From: Pseudomonas donghuensis
Lineage (GTDB): Bacteria; Pseudomonadota; Gammaproteobacteria; Pseudomonadales; Pseudomonadaceae
Length of the DNA stretch: 58,224 bases
Assembly (NCBI RefSeq): GCF_000259195.1
Contig: NZ_JH650761.1
Location: 83,594-141,817 of the forward strand
Reading direction: 5' to 3'
Shown here: positions 17,839 through 28,901 of the stretch, one piece after another
How the letters are laid out: the number at the start of each line of letters is the position of its first letter
Position numbering within the stretch: the first letter of the stretch is position 1
Notes under the pieces: generated by a model
Seen by the model: the letters and a program-made list of their open reading frames with translations, nothing else
What the model was told of the DNA's origin: nothing
Database searches by the model: none
Made by a program: the position numbers and the translations under genes

Positions 17839-19512
17839 ATGCCTGCGATAAGTCGATCTTTACTGTTCTACCTGGCCATTGGCCTGCTGCAAGGCCTGGT
17901 GTTCCTCTACGCCAGGCACATCCAGATCGATATCGCCGGGCTGCCATTTGGCCTGTGCGCCGCCGTGCTGGTGGCCGGGGTCAACCTGCAACTGCTCGGC
18001 AGTGCGGTGTTGCAACGCGGTACCGGTTGGCTGGTCCTGGGCCTGACGCTGCTGATCGGCTTTATCAGCAGCTGGACCTTCAGTCAGGACACCCTGGGCT
18101 GGGTCTGGCAGAGCTCATGGGTGGCTGCGGTTGCCGTGACCTACATCGGCACCGCCTTCATCCTCAGCTGGCCGACCCGCGAAGGCCTGCGGCTGCGCTA
18201 TGAAGACCTGTTCCGGCATGCCTGGAACAACATCTTCATCGTCCTCCTGGCACTGCTGTTCACCCTGTTGTTCTGGCTGCTGCTGTGGTTGTGCGGACGC
18301 CTGTTCCTGATGCTCGGCATCCCCCAGGTCGAAGACGTGCTGACCTCGGCGCCAGTAGTGCGCATCGGTCTGGCGGTAGTGTTCTCCCTGGGGATGCGCA
18401 TGGGCCTGGAGAACGAAAAAGTCATCGGCCTGCTGCGCGGCGTGCTATTGACCCTGTGTCGTGTGTTGCTGCCACTGAGCGCACTGATCGCCGTACTGTT
18501 CAGCCTGATGCTGCCGTTTACCGGGTTGCAGCCGATCTGGAATACCGGCTACTCGACCACCATCCTGTTGTTGCTGGTGGCCATCAACCTGTTTTTGGTC
18601 AACGGCGTGTTCCAGGATGGCCATCAGGCCAATCCCTATCCGGGCGTGCTCAAGCGCCTGGTCGAGGCCTGCTTGCTGTGCTTGCCGGTGCTGGTGGCGC
18701 TGGCGGGCTATTCAAGCTGGTTGCGGGTGAATCAGTACGGCCTGACGCCTGAGCGTATCCTCGCCCTGTTGTTGATCGGCGTGATGCAGGTGCACAGCCT
18801 TGCTGCTCTGTGGGCGGTGTTCGCCTCGCGCAAGGGCTGGCTCAATAGCCTGCGAGTCAGTAACCCGTGGATTGCCCTGCTCAGCGCGGTGCTGGTGGTG
18901 CTGTTCTATACGCCACTGCTGAACCCTTTGCAGCTCAGTGCCAACAACCAGGTCGAGCGCCTGCTTAGCGGGCGTACCGCCATCCAGGAATTCGATGCCA
19001 GAACCTTGTATCACAGCCTGGGCAAGCCGGGGCGTGAGGCGTTCACGGCGCTGGAAGAGCGGCTCAAGACTGACGAGCTGTTCGACGCTGAAGGCCGCAA
19101 GAGACTGCAGTGGATCATGGATGAATCCCACTCGCGGTATGGCGAAGACAATCGCGGGCCGAAACTGGAATGGTTGGGCCCCGAGCAGCCTGGCAGCGAG
19201 GTGTTCGCCAAGATGGGCATGGCCGAGACTCAATGCTCTGGCAGGGGCTGTTTTCTGTGGGGCGTGGACATGGATGGCGACGGGCGCAACGAAGTGTTGA
19301 TGATCCCGCGGCACACCTACGCATCCAGCGTTTTCCTGTTTGCCCGCGAGGGCAAGGGGGAATGGCGCGAAGTCGGTAGCCTGCACAGTATTCGCGATAA
19401 CACCGAGCGACTGGTTCAGCTGATCCGCCATGGGCAGATGAAACCGGTGATGCCGCGTTACAAGACGCTGACCCTCGATGGCGTCGATCTGACCTGGCAG
19501 CCCAACCGCTAG
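17839..19512 (+). CDS. DUF4153 multi-pass membrane protein with calcium-loop-like tail
   Basis: A 557-aa protein. Roughly the first 370 residues form ten or more hydrophobic segments (such as [20 protein letters not shown] and [18 protein letters not shown]), matching DUF4153. The last ~180 residues are soluble and contain [15 protein letters not shown], which looks like the D-x-D-x-D-G calcium loop of FG-GAP/dockerin-like repeats, plus two cysteines in QCSGRGC. AAAAGGA precedes the ATG at 17839. No operon partner: ilvD is divergent and rlmI convergent. Function unknown. Confidence 0.8.
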   Translation: MPAISRSLLFYLAIGLLQGLVFLYARHIQIDIAGLPFGLCAAVLVAGVNLQLLGSAVLQRGTGWLVLGLTLLIGFISSWTFSQDTLGWVWQSSWVAAVAVTYIGTAFILSWPTREGLRLRYEDLFRHAWNNIFIVLLALLFTLLFWLLLWLCGRLFLMLGIPQVEDVLTSAPVVRIGLAVVFSLGMRMGLENEKVIGLLRGVLLTLCRVLLPLSALIAVLFSLMLPFTGLQPIWNTGYSTTILLLLVAINLFLVNGVFQDGHQANPYPGVLKRLVEACLLCLPVLVALAGYSSWLRVNQYGLTPERILALLLIGVMQVHSLAALWAVFASRKGWLNSLRVSNPWIALLSAVLVVLFYTPLLNPLQLSANNQVERLLSGRTAIQEFDARTLYHSLGKPGREAFTALEERLKTDELFDAEGRKRLQWIMDESHSRYGEDNRGPKLEWLGPEQPGSEVFAKMGMAETQCSGRGCFLWGVDMDGDGRNEVLMIPRHTYASSVFLFAREGKGEWREVGSLHSIRDNTERLVQLIRHGQMKPVMPRYKTLTLDGVDLTWQPNR

Positions 19513-19525
19513 CGTATTACAGGCG

Positions 19526-19558
19526 AAAAAAATCCCGGCACCTGGCCGGGATTTTTTT
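19526..19558. terminator. Bidirectional intrinsic terminator between DUF4153 and rlmI genes
   Basis: AATCCCGGC-ACCTG-GCCGGGATT with A-run before and T-run after. It lies between the two convergent stops and works on both strands. Confidence 0.88.
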
Positions 19559-19571
19559 ATTGCACCACGCC

Positions 19572-20768
19572 TTAGCTGTTAGGCAGCAGGCGGCAGGTGA
19601 TGCTCTTGATGTAGCGGGTTTCCGGGATCGCCGGGTGCACCGGGTGATCCGGGCCCTGGCCGCCGCGCTCGAGCAACTGGATGTTGCGGTCCAGGTGGCG
19701 GGCGCTGGTCAGCAGGATGTTCTGCAGGTCGTCTTCCGGCAGGTGCATCGAGCAGGATGCACTGACCAGGATGCCGTCCTTGGTCAGCAGGCGCATGGCC
19801 TGTTCGTTCAGGCGACGGTAGGCGCCTTCGCCGTTTTTCAGGTCTTTCTTGCGCTTGATGAAGGCGGGCGGGTCGGCCACGATCACGTCGAAACGCTCTT
19901 CGGAGGCCTTGAGCTCTTTCAGCGCTTCGAACACGTCGCCTTCGATGCAGGTCAGCTTCTCGGCAATGCCGTTGAGCCCGGCGTTACGCTCGACGCCGTC
20001 CAGGGCAAAGCCCGAGGCATCGACGCAGAACACTTCGCTGGCGCCAAAGGCACCGGCCTGTACGCCCCAGCCACCGATGTAGCTGAACAGGTCGAGCACG
20101 CGCTTGCCTTTGACGTACGGTGCCAGGCGCGCGCGGTTCATGCGGTGGTCGTAGAACCAGCCGGTCTTCTGGCCTTCCATGACCGGCGCTTCGAACTTCA
20201 CGCCGTTCTCTTCCAGAGCCACCCACTCCGGCACCAGGCCGAACACGGTTTCAACGTAACGGCCCAGGCCTTCGGCATCGCGCGCGGCGGAGTCGTTCTT
20301 GAACAGGATGCCGGTCGGCTTGAGCACCTGAACCAGCGCGGCAACCACGTCGTCCTTGTGCTGTTCCATGGTCGCCGAGGCGAGCTGGACCACCAGGATG
20401 TCGCCGAAACGATCGACCACCAGGCCCGGCAGCAAGTCGGAATCACCGTACACCAGGCGGTAGAACGGCTTGTCGAACAGGCGCTCGCGCAGCGACAGGG
20501 CAACGTTGATGCGGTGCACCAGCAGCGATTTGTCCAGGGCCAGCTTGGCGTCACGCGACAGCAGGCGGGCGCAGATCAGGTTGTTCGGGCTCATGGCGAC
20601 GACGCCAAGGGCCTTGCCGCCGGCGGTTTCGAGGATCGCCTGGTCACCGGCCTTGAAGCCATGCAGCGGGGTCGCGGCGACGTCGATTTCGTTGCTGTAG
20701 ACCCACAGGTGGCCGGCGCGCAGGCGGCGGTCGGCATTGGCTTTAAGACGAAGGCTGGGCAGGGACAT
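19572..20768 (-). CDS. rlmI: 23S rRNA (cytosine-1962-C5)-methyltransferase
   Basis: SAM-dependent RNA methyltransferase of 398 aa. An N-terminal PUA domain (LKANADRRLRAGHLWVYSNE) is followed by the RlmI-specific middle part and a Rossmann methyltransferase domain with VLDLFSYIGGWGVQAGAFGA (SAM site) and VIVADPPAFIKRKKDL. CSMHLPEDDL near the end supplies the second catalytic-type cysteine region. The ATG at 20768 has GGAG seven bases upstream. Monocistronic, divergent from the HDOD gene. Confidence 0.88.
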   Translation of the reverse strand: MSLPSLRLKANADRRLRAGHLWVYSNEIDVAATPLHGFKAGDQAILETAGGKALGVVAMSPNNLICARLLSRDAKLALDKSLLVHRINVALSLRERLFDKPFYRLVYGDSDLLPGLVVDRFGDILVVQLASATMEQHKDDVVAALVQVLKPTGILFKNDSAARDAEGLGRYVETVFGLVPEWVALEENGVKFEAPVMEGQKTGWFYDHRMNRARLAPYVKGKRVLDLFSYIGGWGVQAGAFGASEVFCVDASGFALDGVERNAGLNGIAEKLTCIEGDVFEALKELKASEERFDVIVADPPAFIKRKKDLKNGEGAYRRLNEQAMRLLTKDGILVSASCSMHLPEDDLQNILLTSARHLDRNIQLLERGGQGPDHPVHPAIPETRYIKSITCRLLPNS

Positions 20769-20922
20769 GACGTCGCTCCGGGAAAAAAGAGCGGGATTAT
20801 AACCCGATGCCTGGCGCGTCGATGGGGAATAGCGACAAATTGCAACAGAGCGATGGCCTTTCGCTTCACCCCTGGCCAGTACGATCGGGTTAGAATCGCC
20901 GCTCAGCCCCGAGTGTGTACTT

Positions 20923-21789
20923 ATGTCCCAGGAACTCTCCGCCGAACAGATCCAGAACGCCCTGCAAGGCATCAGCGTCCCGCCGCAGCCGCAGATCATG
21001 GTTGACCTGCAGTTCGAGCAATACATGCCCGACCCTGACCTGGAGGTGATCGCCAAGCTGATCTCCCAGGACCCGGGCCTGTCCGGTGCGTTGCTCAAGC
21101 TGGTCAACTCGCCGTATTACGGCCTGAGCAACAAGATCGCCTCGATCCAGCGCGCGGTGAACCTGCTTGGCAGCCGCTCGATCATCAACCTGATCAACGC
21201 CCAGTCGATCAAGGGCGAGATGAGCGACGACACCATCGTCACCCTCAATCGGTTCTGGGATACCGCCCAGGACGTGGCCATGACCTGCCTGACCCTGGCC
21301 AAGCGCATCGGCTCGCAGGCGGTGGACGAAGCTTATGCCCTGGGCCTGTTCCATGATTGCGGCGTGCCGCTGATGCTCAAGCGCTTTCCCGAGTACATGA
21401 GCGTGCTCGAGGATGCCTATGCCAGCGCCGGTGCCGAACACCGGGTGGTCGACACCGAGAACCAGGTGTTCAACACCAACCACGCGGTGGTCGGTTACTA
21501 CACTGCCAAGTCGTGGCGCCTGCCGGAACACCTGAGCAATGCCATCGCCAACCATCACAACGCCCTGGCGGTGTTCAGCGATGACTCGGCGCGCAATAGC
21601 CAACTGAAGAATCTGCTGGCGATCCTGAAGATGGCCGAGCATATCTGTTCATCGTACCGAGTCCTGGGCAACCAGAGCGTGGACCACGAATGGAATACCG
21701 TCGGGCACCTGGTGCTCGATTATGTCGGCTTGTCCGAGTATGACTTTGAGAGTCTGAAGCAGACTATTCGCGAACTGGGCGGTCACTGA
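20923..21789 (+). CDS. HDOD domain protein
   Basis: A 288-aa cytoplasmic protein consisting almost entirely of an HDOD domain, a catalytically degenerate relative of HD phosphohydrolases that acts as a protein-interaction module in signalling. Family features: LISQDPGLSGALLKLVNSPY near residues 46-65, then LGSRSIINLINAQSIKG and ALGLFHDCGVPLMLKRFPE, where the HD-like pair is present as HD. It is followed after three bases by mutM, probably in one transcript. The specific pathway is unknown. Confidence 0.88.
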   Translation: MSQELSAEQIQNALQGISVPPQPQIMVDLQFEQYMPDPDLEVIAKLISQDPGLSGALLKLVNSPYYGLSNKIASIQRAVNLLGSRSIINLINAQSIKGEMSDDTIVTLNRFWDTAQDVAMTCLTLAKRIGSQAVDEAYALGLFHDCGVPLMLKRFPEYMSVLEDAYASAGAEHRVVDTENQVFNTNHAVVGYYTAKSWRLPEHLSNAIANHHNALAVFSDDSARNSQLKNLLAILKMAEHICSSYRVLGNQSVDHEWNTVGHLVLDYVGLSEYDFESLKQTIRELGGH

Positions 21790-21792
21790 TCC

Positions 21793-22605
21793 ATGCCGGA
21801 ATTGCCAGAAGTCGAAACCACCCGGCGCGGCATCGCGCCTTACCTGGAAGGCCAGCGGGTCAGCCGGGTGATCGTCCGTGAGCGGCGCTTGCGTTGGCCG
21901 ATCCCCGAGGACCTCGACATTCGCCTGTCCGGGCAACGCTTCGTCAAGGTCGAGCGGCGCGCCAAGTACCTGCTGCTCAATGCCGAGGTCGGCACCTTGA
22001 TCAGCCACCTGGGCATGTCCGGCAATTTGCGCCTGGTCGAGATCGGCTTGCCGGCGGCCAAGCACGAGCATGTGGATATCGAACTGGAGTCGGGCCTGGC
22101 GCTGCGCTACACCGATCCGCGGCGCTTTGGGGCGATGCTGTGGAGCCTTGATCCGCTCAATCACGAGCTGCTGATCAAGCTCGGCCCGGAGCCTTTGACC
22201 GATCTGTTCGATGGCGAGCGACTGTTCCAGCTGTCGCGGGGCAAGTCCATGGCGGTCAAGCCGTTCATCATGGACAACGCGGTGGTGGTCGGGGTTGGCA
22301 ATATCTATGCGACCGAAGCGCTGTTCGCAGCCGGCATCGACCCGCGCCGCGAAGCCGGGAGCATTTCCCGGGCGCGCTACCTGAAGCTGGCGATCGAGAT
22401 CAAACGCATCCTGGCCTGCGCCATCGAGCGCGGCGGCACCACCTTGCGCGACTTTATCGGTGGCGACGGCCAGCCGGGCTACTTCCAGCAGGAACTGTTC
22501 GTCTACGGGCGTGGGGAAGAGCCGTGCAAGGTGTGTGGCAGCATCCTGCGTGAGGTCAAGCTCGGCCAGCGCGCCAGCGTCTTCTGCCTACGCTGCCAGA
22601 AGTGA
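21793..22605 (+). CDS. mutM: Formamidopyrimidine-DNA glycosylase
   Basis: Base-excision repair enzyme that removes 8-oxoguanine and opened purines, with AP-lyase activity. The 270-aa length is normal. The N terminus [13 protein letters not shown] supplies the catalytic proline and glutamate. [10 protein letters not shown], the helix-2-turn-helix region [20 protein letters not shown], and a C-terminal zinc finger ([15 protein letters not shown]) are all intact. Starts three bases after the HDOD stop; convergent with ggt. Confidence 0.97.
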   Translation: MPELPEVETTRRGIAPYLEGQRVSRVIVRERRLRWPIPEDLDIRLSGQRFVKVERRAKYLLLNAEVGTLISHLGMSGNLRLVEIGLPAAKHEHVDIELESGLALRYTDPRRFGAMLWSLDPLNHELLIKLGPEPLTDLFDGERLFQLSRGKSMAVKPFIMDNAVVVGVGNIYATEALFAAGIDPRREAGSISRARYLKLAIEIKRILACAIERGGTTLRDFIGGDGQPGYFQQELFVYGRGEEPCKVCGSILREVKLGQRASVFCLRCQK

Positions 22606-22611
22606 AGGTGT

Positions 22612-24299
22612 TTAGCGCGGGCTGAGCACCTGCGCGGCGCCCACGCCGCGGGGGTCGCTGGCGGCTTCGAGGGTTTGCCCGGCCTTGTCCCAGTACAGTA
22701 CTTGCTGATTGCCGTAGGTCCGCCCCAGGTCCTTGAGCTGGTAGCCGCGTGCCTGCAGTTCACGCTGCTGCCCGGTGCTGAACGCCCCCGGCTCGTGCTC
22801 GACCACATCGGGCAGGTACTGGTGGTGATAGCGCGGCACCGCCGGCCAGCTGGCAACCGGCTTGCCCTCAAGAAACCCCAGCATCGACAACAGCACCATG
22901 CTCGGGATACGGCTGCCGCCCGGCGTGCCGAACGCGGCGAACTGGGTCGGGCTCTCGATAAAACTCGGGCTCATGCTCGACAGCGGCCGTTTGCCGGCGG
23001 CCACGGCGTTGGCCTGGCTGCCAGCCAGGCCGTAACTGTTGCTGCCACGAGGGTCGGCGGCAAAGTCATCCATTTCGTTGTTCAGCACCACGCCGGTACC
23101 GGGGGCGCTAAACGCTGCGCCAAATGGCAGGTTGACCGACAAGGTCGCGGCCACGGCATTGCCGTCGGCGTCGATCACCGCGAAGTGGGTGGTGTGATCG
23201 CCTTCGCGCCAGGCCGGGGCGGGCGGCAGGCTGCTGCTGGGCGTGGCCTGGTGCACGTCGATGCTGTCGGCCAGGCCCGTCAGGTAATGGCGTGCGAGCA
23301 GTTGTGGCAGCGGGTTGGCGACGTAGTCCGGATCGCCGAGCAGGCCGCGGTCGCGGTAGGCCCGGCGCAATACTTCCAGCACGTAATGGCTGCGCTGCAC
23401 CGGTTCGGCGCTTTGCCAGGGCAGGCGCTGGAGCATTGCCAGGCTCTGGGCCAGGGCCACGCCACCGGCTGAGGGCGGTGGGGCGCTGATCAGTTCGCGT
23501 TGATCGGCCAGCTGATAACGCAGCGGCTCGCGTTTGGCCGTGCGGTAATTGGCCAGGTCATCCAGGCTCCAGATGCCACCCGCCGCTTGTACGCCTTGAA
23601 CCATGGCCTGAGCGGTGGGGCCGGCATAAAAACCGTCGCGGCCCTGATAGGCGATGCGCTCAAGGGTGATGGCCAGTTCCGGTTGGCGGATGTGCGCGCC
23701 AAGGGCCGGGACTTCACCGTTGATGAGGAACAGTCGGGCGCTTTCCGGATCATCGCGCAGGGCGCTCAGGCGCATCTGGGCGCGGTCGCGGTAAATGCGG
23801 TCGACGGCAAAACCCTGGTTGGCCAGGCGAATGGCCGGTGCCAGGGTGCTTTTCAGCGGCAGCTTGCCGTACTGGGCGGCAAGATCGGCGAGCGCTGCCG
23901 GCAAGCCGGGAATCGCCGCTGCCAACGGGCCATTGATCGACAACCCGGGCTGGACCTTGCCGTCCTTGAGGTACATGGCTTCGCTGGCCTTGCCCGGTGC
24001 CCGCTCGCGGGCATCGATAAAGGCATAGCGGGCCGGTGTCTTGCCTTCGCGCAACAGGAAGAAGCCGCCGCCACCAAGGCCCGAGCCATAGGGCTCGACC
24101 ACCGCCAGCGCGGCGCTGATTGCAATGGCTGCATCAAAGGCGTTGCCGCCTTGCTCAAGCACTTCCCGCGCAGCCGCGGTCGCCTGGGCATGCGGCGTGG
24201 CAATCGCGGCGCGGCCCGGGCCTTGGGCCTGGGCACAAACCGCGCCCAGCGCCAGGGCGACGCCAAGGACCAGCGGTACGAGCCGGGCGACGAACGGCA

Positions 24300-24300
<1 letters not shown>
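22612..24300 (-). CDS. ggt: Gamma-glutamyltransferase
   Basis: Periplasmic, self-processing enzyme that cleaves gamma-glutamyl bonds of glutathione and related peptides. It has 562 aa, with a signal peptide ending about AVCAQA. The large subunit contains GSGLGGGGFFLLRE. The autoprocessing threonine is in GDHTTHFAVIDADGNAVA, which begins the small subunit, and the oxyanion region GKRPLSSMSPSF is intact. The start ATG shares one base with the stop of the upstream ferredoxin gene (TGATG), implying coupled translation. Confidence 0.93.
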
Positions 24301-24569
<269 letters not shown>

Positions 24570-24617
24570 TCAGCACCCGGGCATTTGAAAACCAATGGGC
24601 ATAATTGTGCCGCATTA

Positions 24618-24640
24618 GCGCCCGCAGTGCACGCGGGCGC
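24618..24640. terminator. GC-rich hairpin after coaD
   Basis: GCGCCCGC-AGTGCAC-GCGGGCGC, a perfect 8-bp stem 20 bases past the coaD stop on the minus strand. No U-run follows, so termination efficiency is uncertain. Confidence 0.5.
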
Positions 24641-24659
24641 CATGGTCAAATCGCCGATG

Positions 24660-25226
<567 letters not shown>

Positions 25227-25251
25227 CTATAGACAGTGCGGCCATTTGTTG

Positions 25252-26850
25252 TCATCTGCCAGGCGCCAGACGCTCGGCCAGGGCATCGCTGAGCCGTGCA
25301 CTGAGGCCATACACCGACAATTGCGGGTTGGCACCGATGCTGGTGGGGAACAGCGAGCCGTCATGGATCGACAGGTTGGCCAGCTGATGATGGCGTCCCA
25401 GACTGTCGCATACCGCCTGGCGCGGGTCCTCGCCCATGGCGCAGCCACCCATGACGTGGGCGCTGCCCAGGCGCGTGCGAAACAGCTCAAGGTTCAGGCC
25501 GTCGATCATCTGCCGGGCTTCGGCCAGGGTTTTTACCTGGCGGGCATCACTGTGCACCGGCATCACGCTGTCGGCGCCGGCGGCGAACTGGATTTCGGCC
25601 ATGCTCTGGAAGGCCCGGCGCACGCCGTCCCAGGCATAGGGCGAAACCGGGTAGTCGAGCACTGGCGAGCCATCGCCGCGCAACTGCACCTCGCCACCGA
25701 CGCTGTCGGGGTGAAAACCGTCGCGCAGCAAGGCGAGCATCACTTGGGTGTGCGGCAATTGCGCCATGCGCAGGGCGTTTTCCTTGCCGAAGCTGCCCAG
25801 CAGGGTGCTGGCCAGCGCCGGGTGCAGGGGCGGTACTTCAAGCTTGTAGCCCATCGGCCCGCTGACGCCGTCGCGCCACTGGAAATGGTCGGAGTAGATC
25901 GACTGCGGTGCGCCGTAGAACGGGTTGACCGGGTCCTTGAACAGCCCGGCGCTGAAGTTGACCAGGTGCAGGAAGGTGCGCTTGCCCAGGCGTTCATGCG
26001 GGTCCGGGGCGTCCGAGCGCAGCAGCAGGCCGGGGCTATTGATGCCGCCGCCGGCGAGGATGTAATGCCGGGCCTTGACCCGGATTTGCCGGCCGGTGGG
26101 TTCGACGCAGCGTGAGTCCATGGCCACGCACTGCAGGCCGCTGATCTGTTCACCGTTGTGTTCCAGGCGCTCGGCCCGGGCCAGGTAGAGCAGCTCGCCG
26201 CCGTGCTCGAGGGCCGCCGGGATGCTGGTGACCAGCATCGACTGCTTGGCGTTGACCGGGCAGCCCATGCCGCAATAGCCCAGGTTCCAGCAGCCGCGCA
26301 CGTTGCGCGGGATCACCTTCCAGGTGTAGCCCAGCGCTTCGCAGCCGCGGCGCAGCGCCTCGTTGTTGGCGTTGGGCGGCATGATCCACGGCTCGATGCC
26401 CAGGCGTTGTTCCGTGCGCGCGAACCACGGCGCCAGTTCGGCGCTGCTCAGGCCCTTAACGCCATGTTCCCTGGCCCAGTGCTCCAGGGTCGGTTCAGGG
26501 GTGCGAAAGCTCGAGGTCCAGTTGATCAAGGTCGTGCCGCCGACCGCGCGGCCTTGCAGGATGGTAATGGCGCCATCCTTGCTCATGCGCCCGATACCTT
26601 CCTGGTAGAGGCTGGCGTAGGCCTGGTCTTCGAGCATGTGGAAGTCGCTGCTGGTTTTCAGCGGGCCTTCCTCGATCAGCAGCACCCTGAAGCCGGCGGC
26701 GCTGAGCAGTTCGGCACTGGTGGCACCGCCGGCGCCGCTGCCGATGATGGCGATGTCGGTTTCAAGGCTCAGGTCCTGGTCCAGGCGCGAGGCGTCACGG
26801 GTTTTCCAGCCACGGCCAAGGCCGTCGCGAAACAGGTCGGGTACGGGCAT
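25252..26850 (-). CDS. GMC family oxidoreductase (alcohol dehydrogenase type)
   Basis: FAD-dependent alcohol/polyol oxidoreductase, 532 aa. The FAD-binding signature IAIIGSGAGGATSAELLSAA is at about residues 33-52; the GMC motif GRAVGGTTLINWTSSFRTPE and the C-terminal HVMGGCAMGEDPRQAV region with ANPQLSVYG are present. A cysteine motif, CWNLGYCGMGC, lies at about residues 200-210 as in long-chain alcohol oxidase-like and small-subunit-dependent members. GAGG precedes the ATG at 26850. It is the last gene of a three-gene run with a Tat-exported small protein and a coniferyl-aldehyde-type dehydrogenase, suggesting stepwise oxidation of an alcohol to an acid. Substrate unknown. Confidence 0.88.
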   Translation of the reverse strand: MPVPDLFRDGLGRGWKTRDASRLDQDLSLETDIAIIGSGAGGATSAELLSAAGFRVLLIEEGPLKTSSDFHMLEDQAYASLYQEGIGRMSKDGAITILQGRAVGGTTLINWTSSFRTPEPTLEHWAREHGVKGLSSAELAPWFARTEQRLGIEPWIMPPNANNEALRRGCEALGYTWKVIPRNVRGCWNLGYCGMGCPVNAKQSMLVTSIPAALEHGGELLYLARAERLEHNGEQISGLQCVAMDSRCVEPTGRQIRVKARHYILAGGGINSPGLLLRSDAPDPHERLGKRTFLHLVNFSAGLFKDPVNPFYGAPQSIYSDHFQWRDGVSGPMGYKLEVPPLHPALASTLLGSFGKENALRMAQLPHTQVMLALLRDGFHPDSVGGEVQLRGDGSPVLDYPVSPYAWDGVRRAFQSMAEIQFAAGADSVMPVHSDARQVKTLAEARQMIDGLNLELFRTRLGSAHVMGGCAMGEDPRQAVCDSLGRHHQLANLSIHDGSLFPTSIGANPQLSVYGLSARLSDALAERLAPGR

Positions 26851-26877
26851 CTTCAGCCTCTTGTTGTTATGGGTGGA

Positions 26878-27411
26878 TCAAACCTTGGGCGGGCCGGGGT
26901 AGCCGCAATGGGCCCAGGATTCCGGCAACTCGTACCAGGCCATGTGCAGCAGCTGCAGCAACGAGGCGTGGCCCATGCGCAGCAGATTCAGCGAGCTGTC
27001 CTGCCAGCGTTGCAGAAAGGCTTGGATCTGCGCGCTGCTGGCGTTGTCCCAGCTACCCCAGATGCCGGTCAACGGCCCACGGGTCAGCGCCATGGCGAGC
27101 ACGTCGAACAGTTGCCGGGTCAGCTTGAGCATGGCCGGCGACAGGGCGGCAAGTTTGTTGTCCAGCCTGTGCAGCAAGGCTGCGCCGCTATCAGCCGCCT
27201 CGGTGCCGGCAAGCACGACCGGAATCAGCGCCTGAACAATGGCCAGGTCGTTCTGGCGCAGGGCGATGAAACCATGCGCCGGTGATTGCGCCGAGCAGCC
27301 GGCAAGGCTGGCACCCAGCCCGGCGGTGGCGAGGAAAGCGCTGGCGCCGAGGCTGAACTTGAGCAGCCCGCGCCGGCTGAGCGCGGGGGGTACAGGCAGG
27401 CTTGTAGTCAT
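26878..27411 (-). CDS. Tat-signal small protein, probable GMC dehydrogenase partner
   Basis: A 177-aa protein with a clear twin-arginine leader: LSRRGLLKFSLGASAF, a hydrophobic stretch, then an AGCSA lipobox-like end at about residue 38-41. The rest is helical and carries WYELPESWAHCGYPGPP near the C terminus, a pattern like the gamma/small subunits of membrane gluconate or GMC dehydrogenases. Encoded 27 bases upstream of the GMC gene on the same strand, so it probably exports or anchors that enzyme by piggy-back Tat transport. The GMC protein itself has no signal peptide. Confidence 0.7.
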   Translation of the reverse strand: MTTSLPVPPALSRRGLLKFSLGASAFLATAGLGASLAGCSAQSPAHGFIALRQNDLAIVQALIPVVLAGTEAADSGAALLHRLDNKLAALSPAMLKLTRQLFDVLAMALTRGPLTGIWGSWDNASSAQIQAFLQRWQDSSLNLLRMGHASLLQLLHMAWYELPESWAHCGYPGPPKV

Positions 27412-27435
27412 TGTTATCAGGCCCGAGGGTGGTTT

Positions 27436-28869
27436 TCAGCGAATGAACAGTTTGTACACCAGCTTGAGCAGTGTCTTGCCGTAGGGCGGGTAGATCAGCC
27501 GCGCGGCGTTGAAGCGCTGCTTAGCGAGTACCGCTTTGGCCTTGCTGAAGGTCAGGAAGCCTTCATGACCGTGGTAATGGCCCATGCCCGACGGGCCGAT
27601 GCCGCCGAATGGCAGGTCGTCCTGGGCGACGTGCAGCAACGTGTCATTGAGGCACACGCCGCCGGAGTGGGTCTGCTCCAGCACCCGTTGTTGTTCGCGG
27701 CGTTCGTAGCCGAAGTAATACAGCGCCAGCGGGCGCGGGCGCTGATTGATGTAGGCCAGCGCCTGGTCGAGGCTGTCGTAGGGCACCAGTGGCAGTAACG
27801 GGCCGAAGATTTCGTCCTGCATCACACGCATCTCGTCGCTGACCTTGAGCAGCAGGTGTGGCGGCAGGCGGCGGCCCTGGCGAGGTTCTTCGGGGTACAG
27901 GTCGATGATTTCGGCACCCTTGCTACGGGCGTCTTCCAGGTAGCTCTGCAGGCGGGCCAGGTGGCGTGGGTTGATGATCGCGCTGTAGTCCGGGTTGTCG
28001 GCCAGGGTCGGGTAGAAGCGCCGGACCACATTGCGATAGGCATGGGCGAAGTCGTCGAGGCGATCGCGCGGCACCAGCACGTAGTCGGGGGCCACGCAGG
28101 TCTGCCCGGCATTGAGGGTCTTGCCGAAGGCGATGCGTTCGGCGGCATCGGCCAGGGGCACGCTGGCAGAGACGATGGCTGGCGATTTGCCGCCCAGCTC
28201 CAGGGTCACCGGGGTCAGGTTCTGCGCGGCGGCAAGCATTACCTGGCGGCCGACGCTGGTGGCGCCAGTGAACAACAGGTGGTCGAACGGCAGCCGCGAG
28301 AAGGCCTGGCCAACCTCGGCTTCACCCAGCACGACGCTGACCAGGTCGTCGGGGAATACCTTGTCGAGCAACTGCTTGAGCAGCAGGCCGGTGGCTGGCG
28401 TGGCTTCGCTGAGCTTGAGCATTACCCGGTTGCCGGCGGCCAGGGCGCAGGTCAGCGGGCCGATGGCAAGAAGCAGCGGGTAGTTCCACGGCACGATGAT
28501 GCCGACCACGCCCAGCGGCTGGTACTGCACCTTGGCGCTGGCCGGCTGGAAGGCCAGGCCGACCTTGCGTTTCGAGGCTTTCATCCACTGCTTGAGGTGT
28601 TTTTCGCCATGGCGCAGGCCCTGAATACTCGGCATCAGTTCGGCCAGCAAGGTTTCGTCGGCACTGCGCCCGGAAAAGTCCTCGCTGATCGCTGCAACCA
28701 ACGCGTCCTGTTGCTCCAGCAGGGCTTCGCGCAAGCTTTTCAGCCATTGCCAGCGCTGCGGCGCCGAGGGCATGGGGTTACCGGCAAAGGCCTGGCGCTG
28801 GGCGGCGAACAGCGCGTCGAGGGCATCGAATTCGGTGAGCGGCAAAGAGCGGGTAGCGTCGGCGAGCAT
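27436..28869 (-). CDS. Coniferyl-aldehyde dehydrogenase-type ALDH
   Basis: NAD(P)-dependent aldehyde dehydrogenase of 477 aa. The catalytic region has VTLELGGKSPAIV with the general-base glutamate and NAGQTCVAPDYVLV with the nucleophilic cysteine. The overall pattern, with a C-terminal membrane-associated tail YPPYGKTLLKLVYKLFI, fits the coniferyl aldehyde / class-3-like group (CalB-like). The ATG at 28869 has GGAG six bases upstream. Divergent from the TetR gene and first in the run leading to the Tat protein and GMC oxidoreductase. The actual aldehyde may be coniferyl or a long-chain one. Confidence 0.85.
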   Translation of the reverse strand: MLADATRSLPLTEFDALDALFAAQRQAFAGNPMPSAPQRWQWLKSLREALLEQQDALVAAISEDFSGRSADETLLAELMPSIQGLRHGEKHLKQWMKASKRKVGLAFQPASAKVQYQPLGVVGIIVPWNYPLLLAIGPLTCALAAGNRVMLKLSEATPATGLLLKQLLDKVFPDDLVSVVLGEAEVGQAFSRLPFDHLLFTGATSVGRQVMLAAAQNLTPVTLELGGKSPAIVSASVPLADAAERIAFGKTLNAGQTCVAPDYVLVPRDRLDDFAHAYRNVVRRFYPTLADNPDYSAIINPRHLARLQSYLEDARSKGAEIIDLYPEEPRQGRRLPPHLLLKVSDEMRVMQDEIFGPLLPLVPYDSLDQALAYINQRPRPLALYYFGYERREQQRVLEQTHSGGVCLNDTLLHVAQDDLPFGGIGPSGMGHYHGHEGFLTFSKAKAVLAKQRFNAARLIYPPYGKTLLKLVYKLFIR

Positions 28870-28901
28870 GCGAAACTCCACGGCAAGGCAGGTTTTCTAG
28901 A

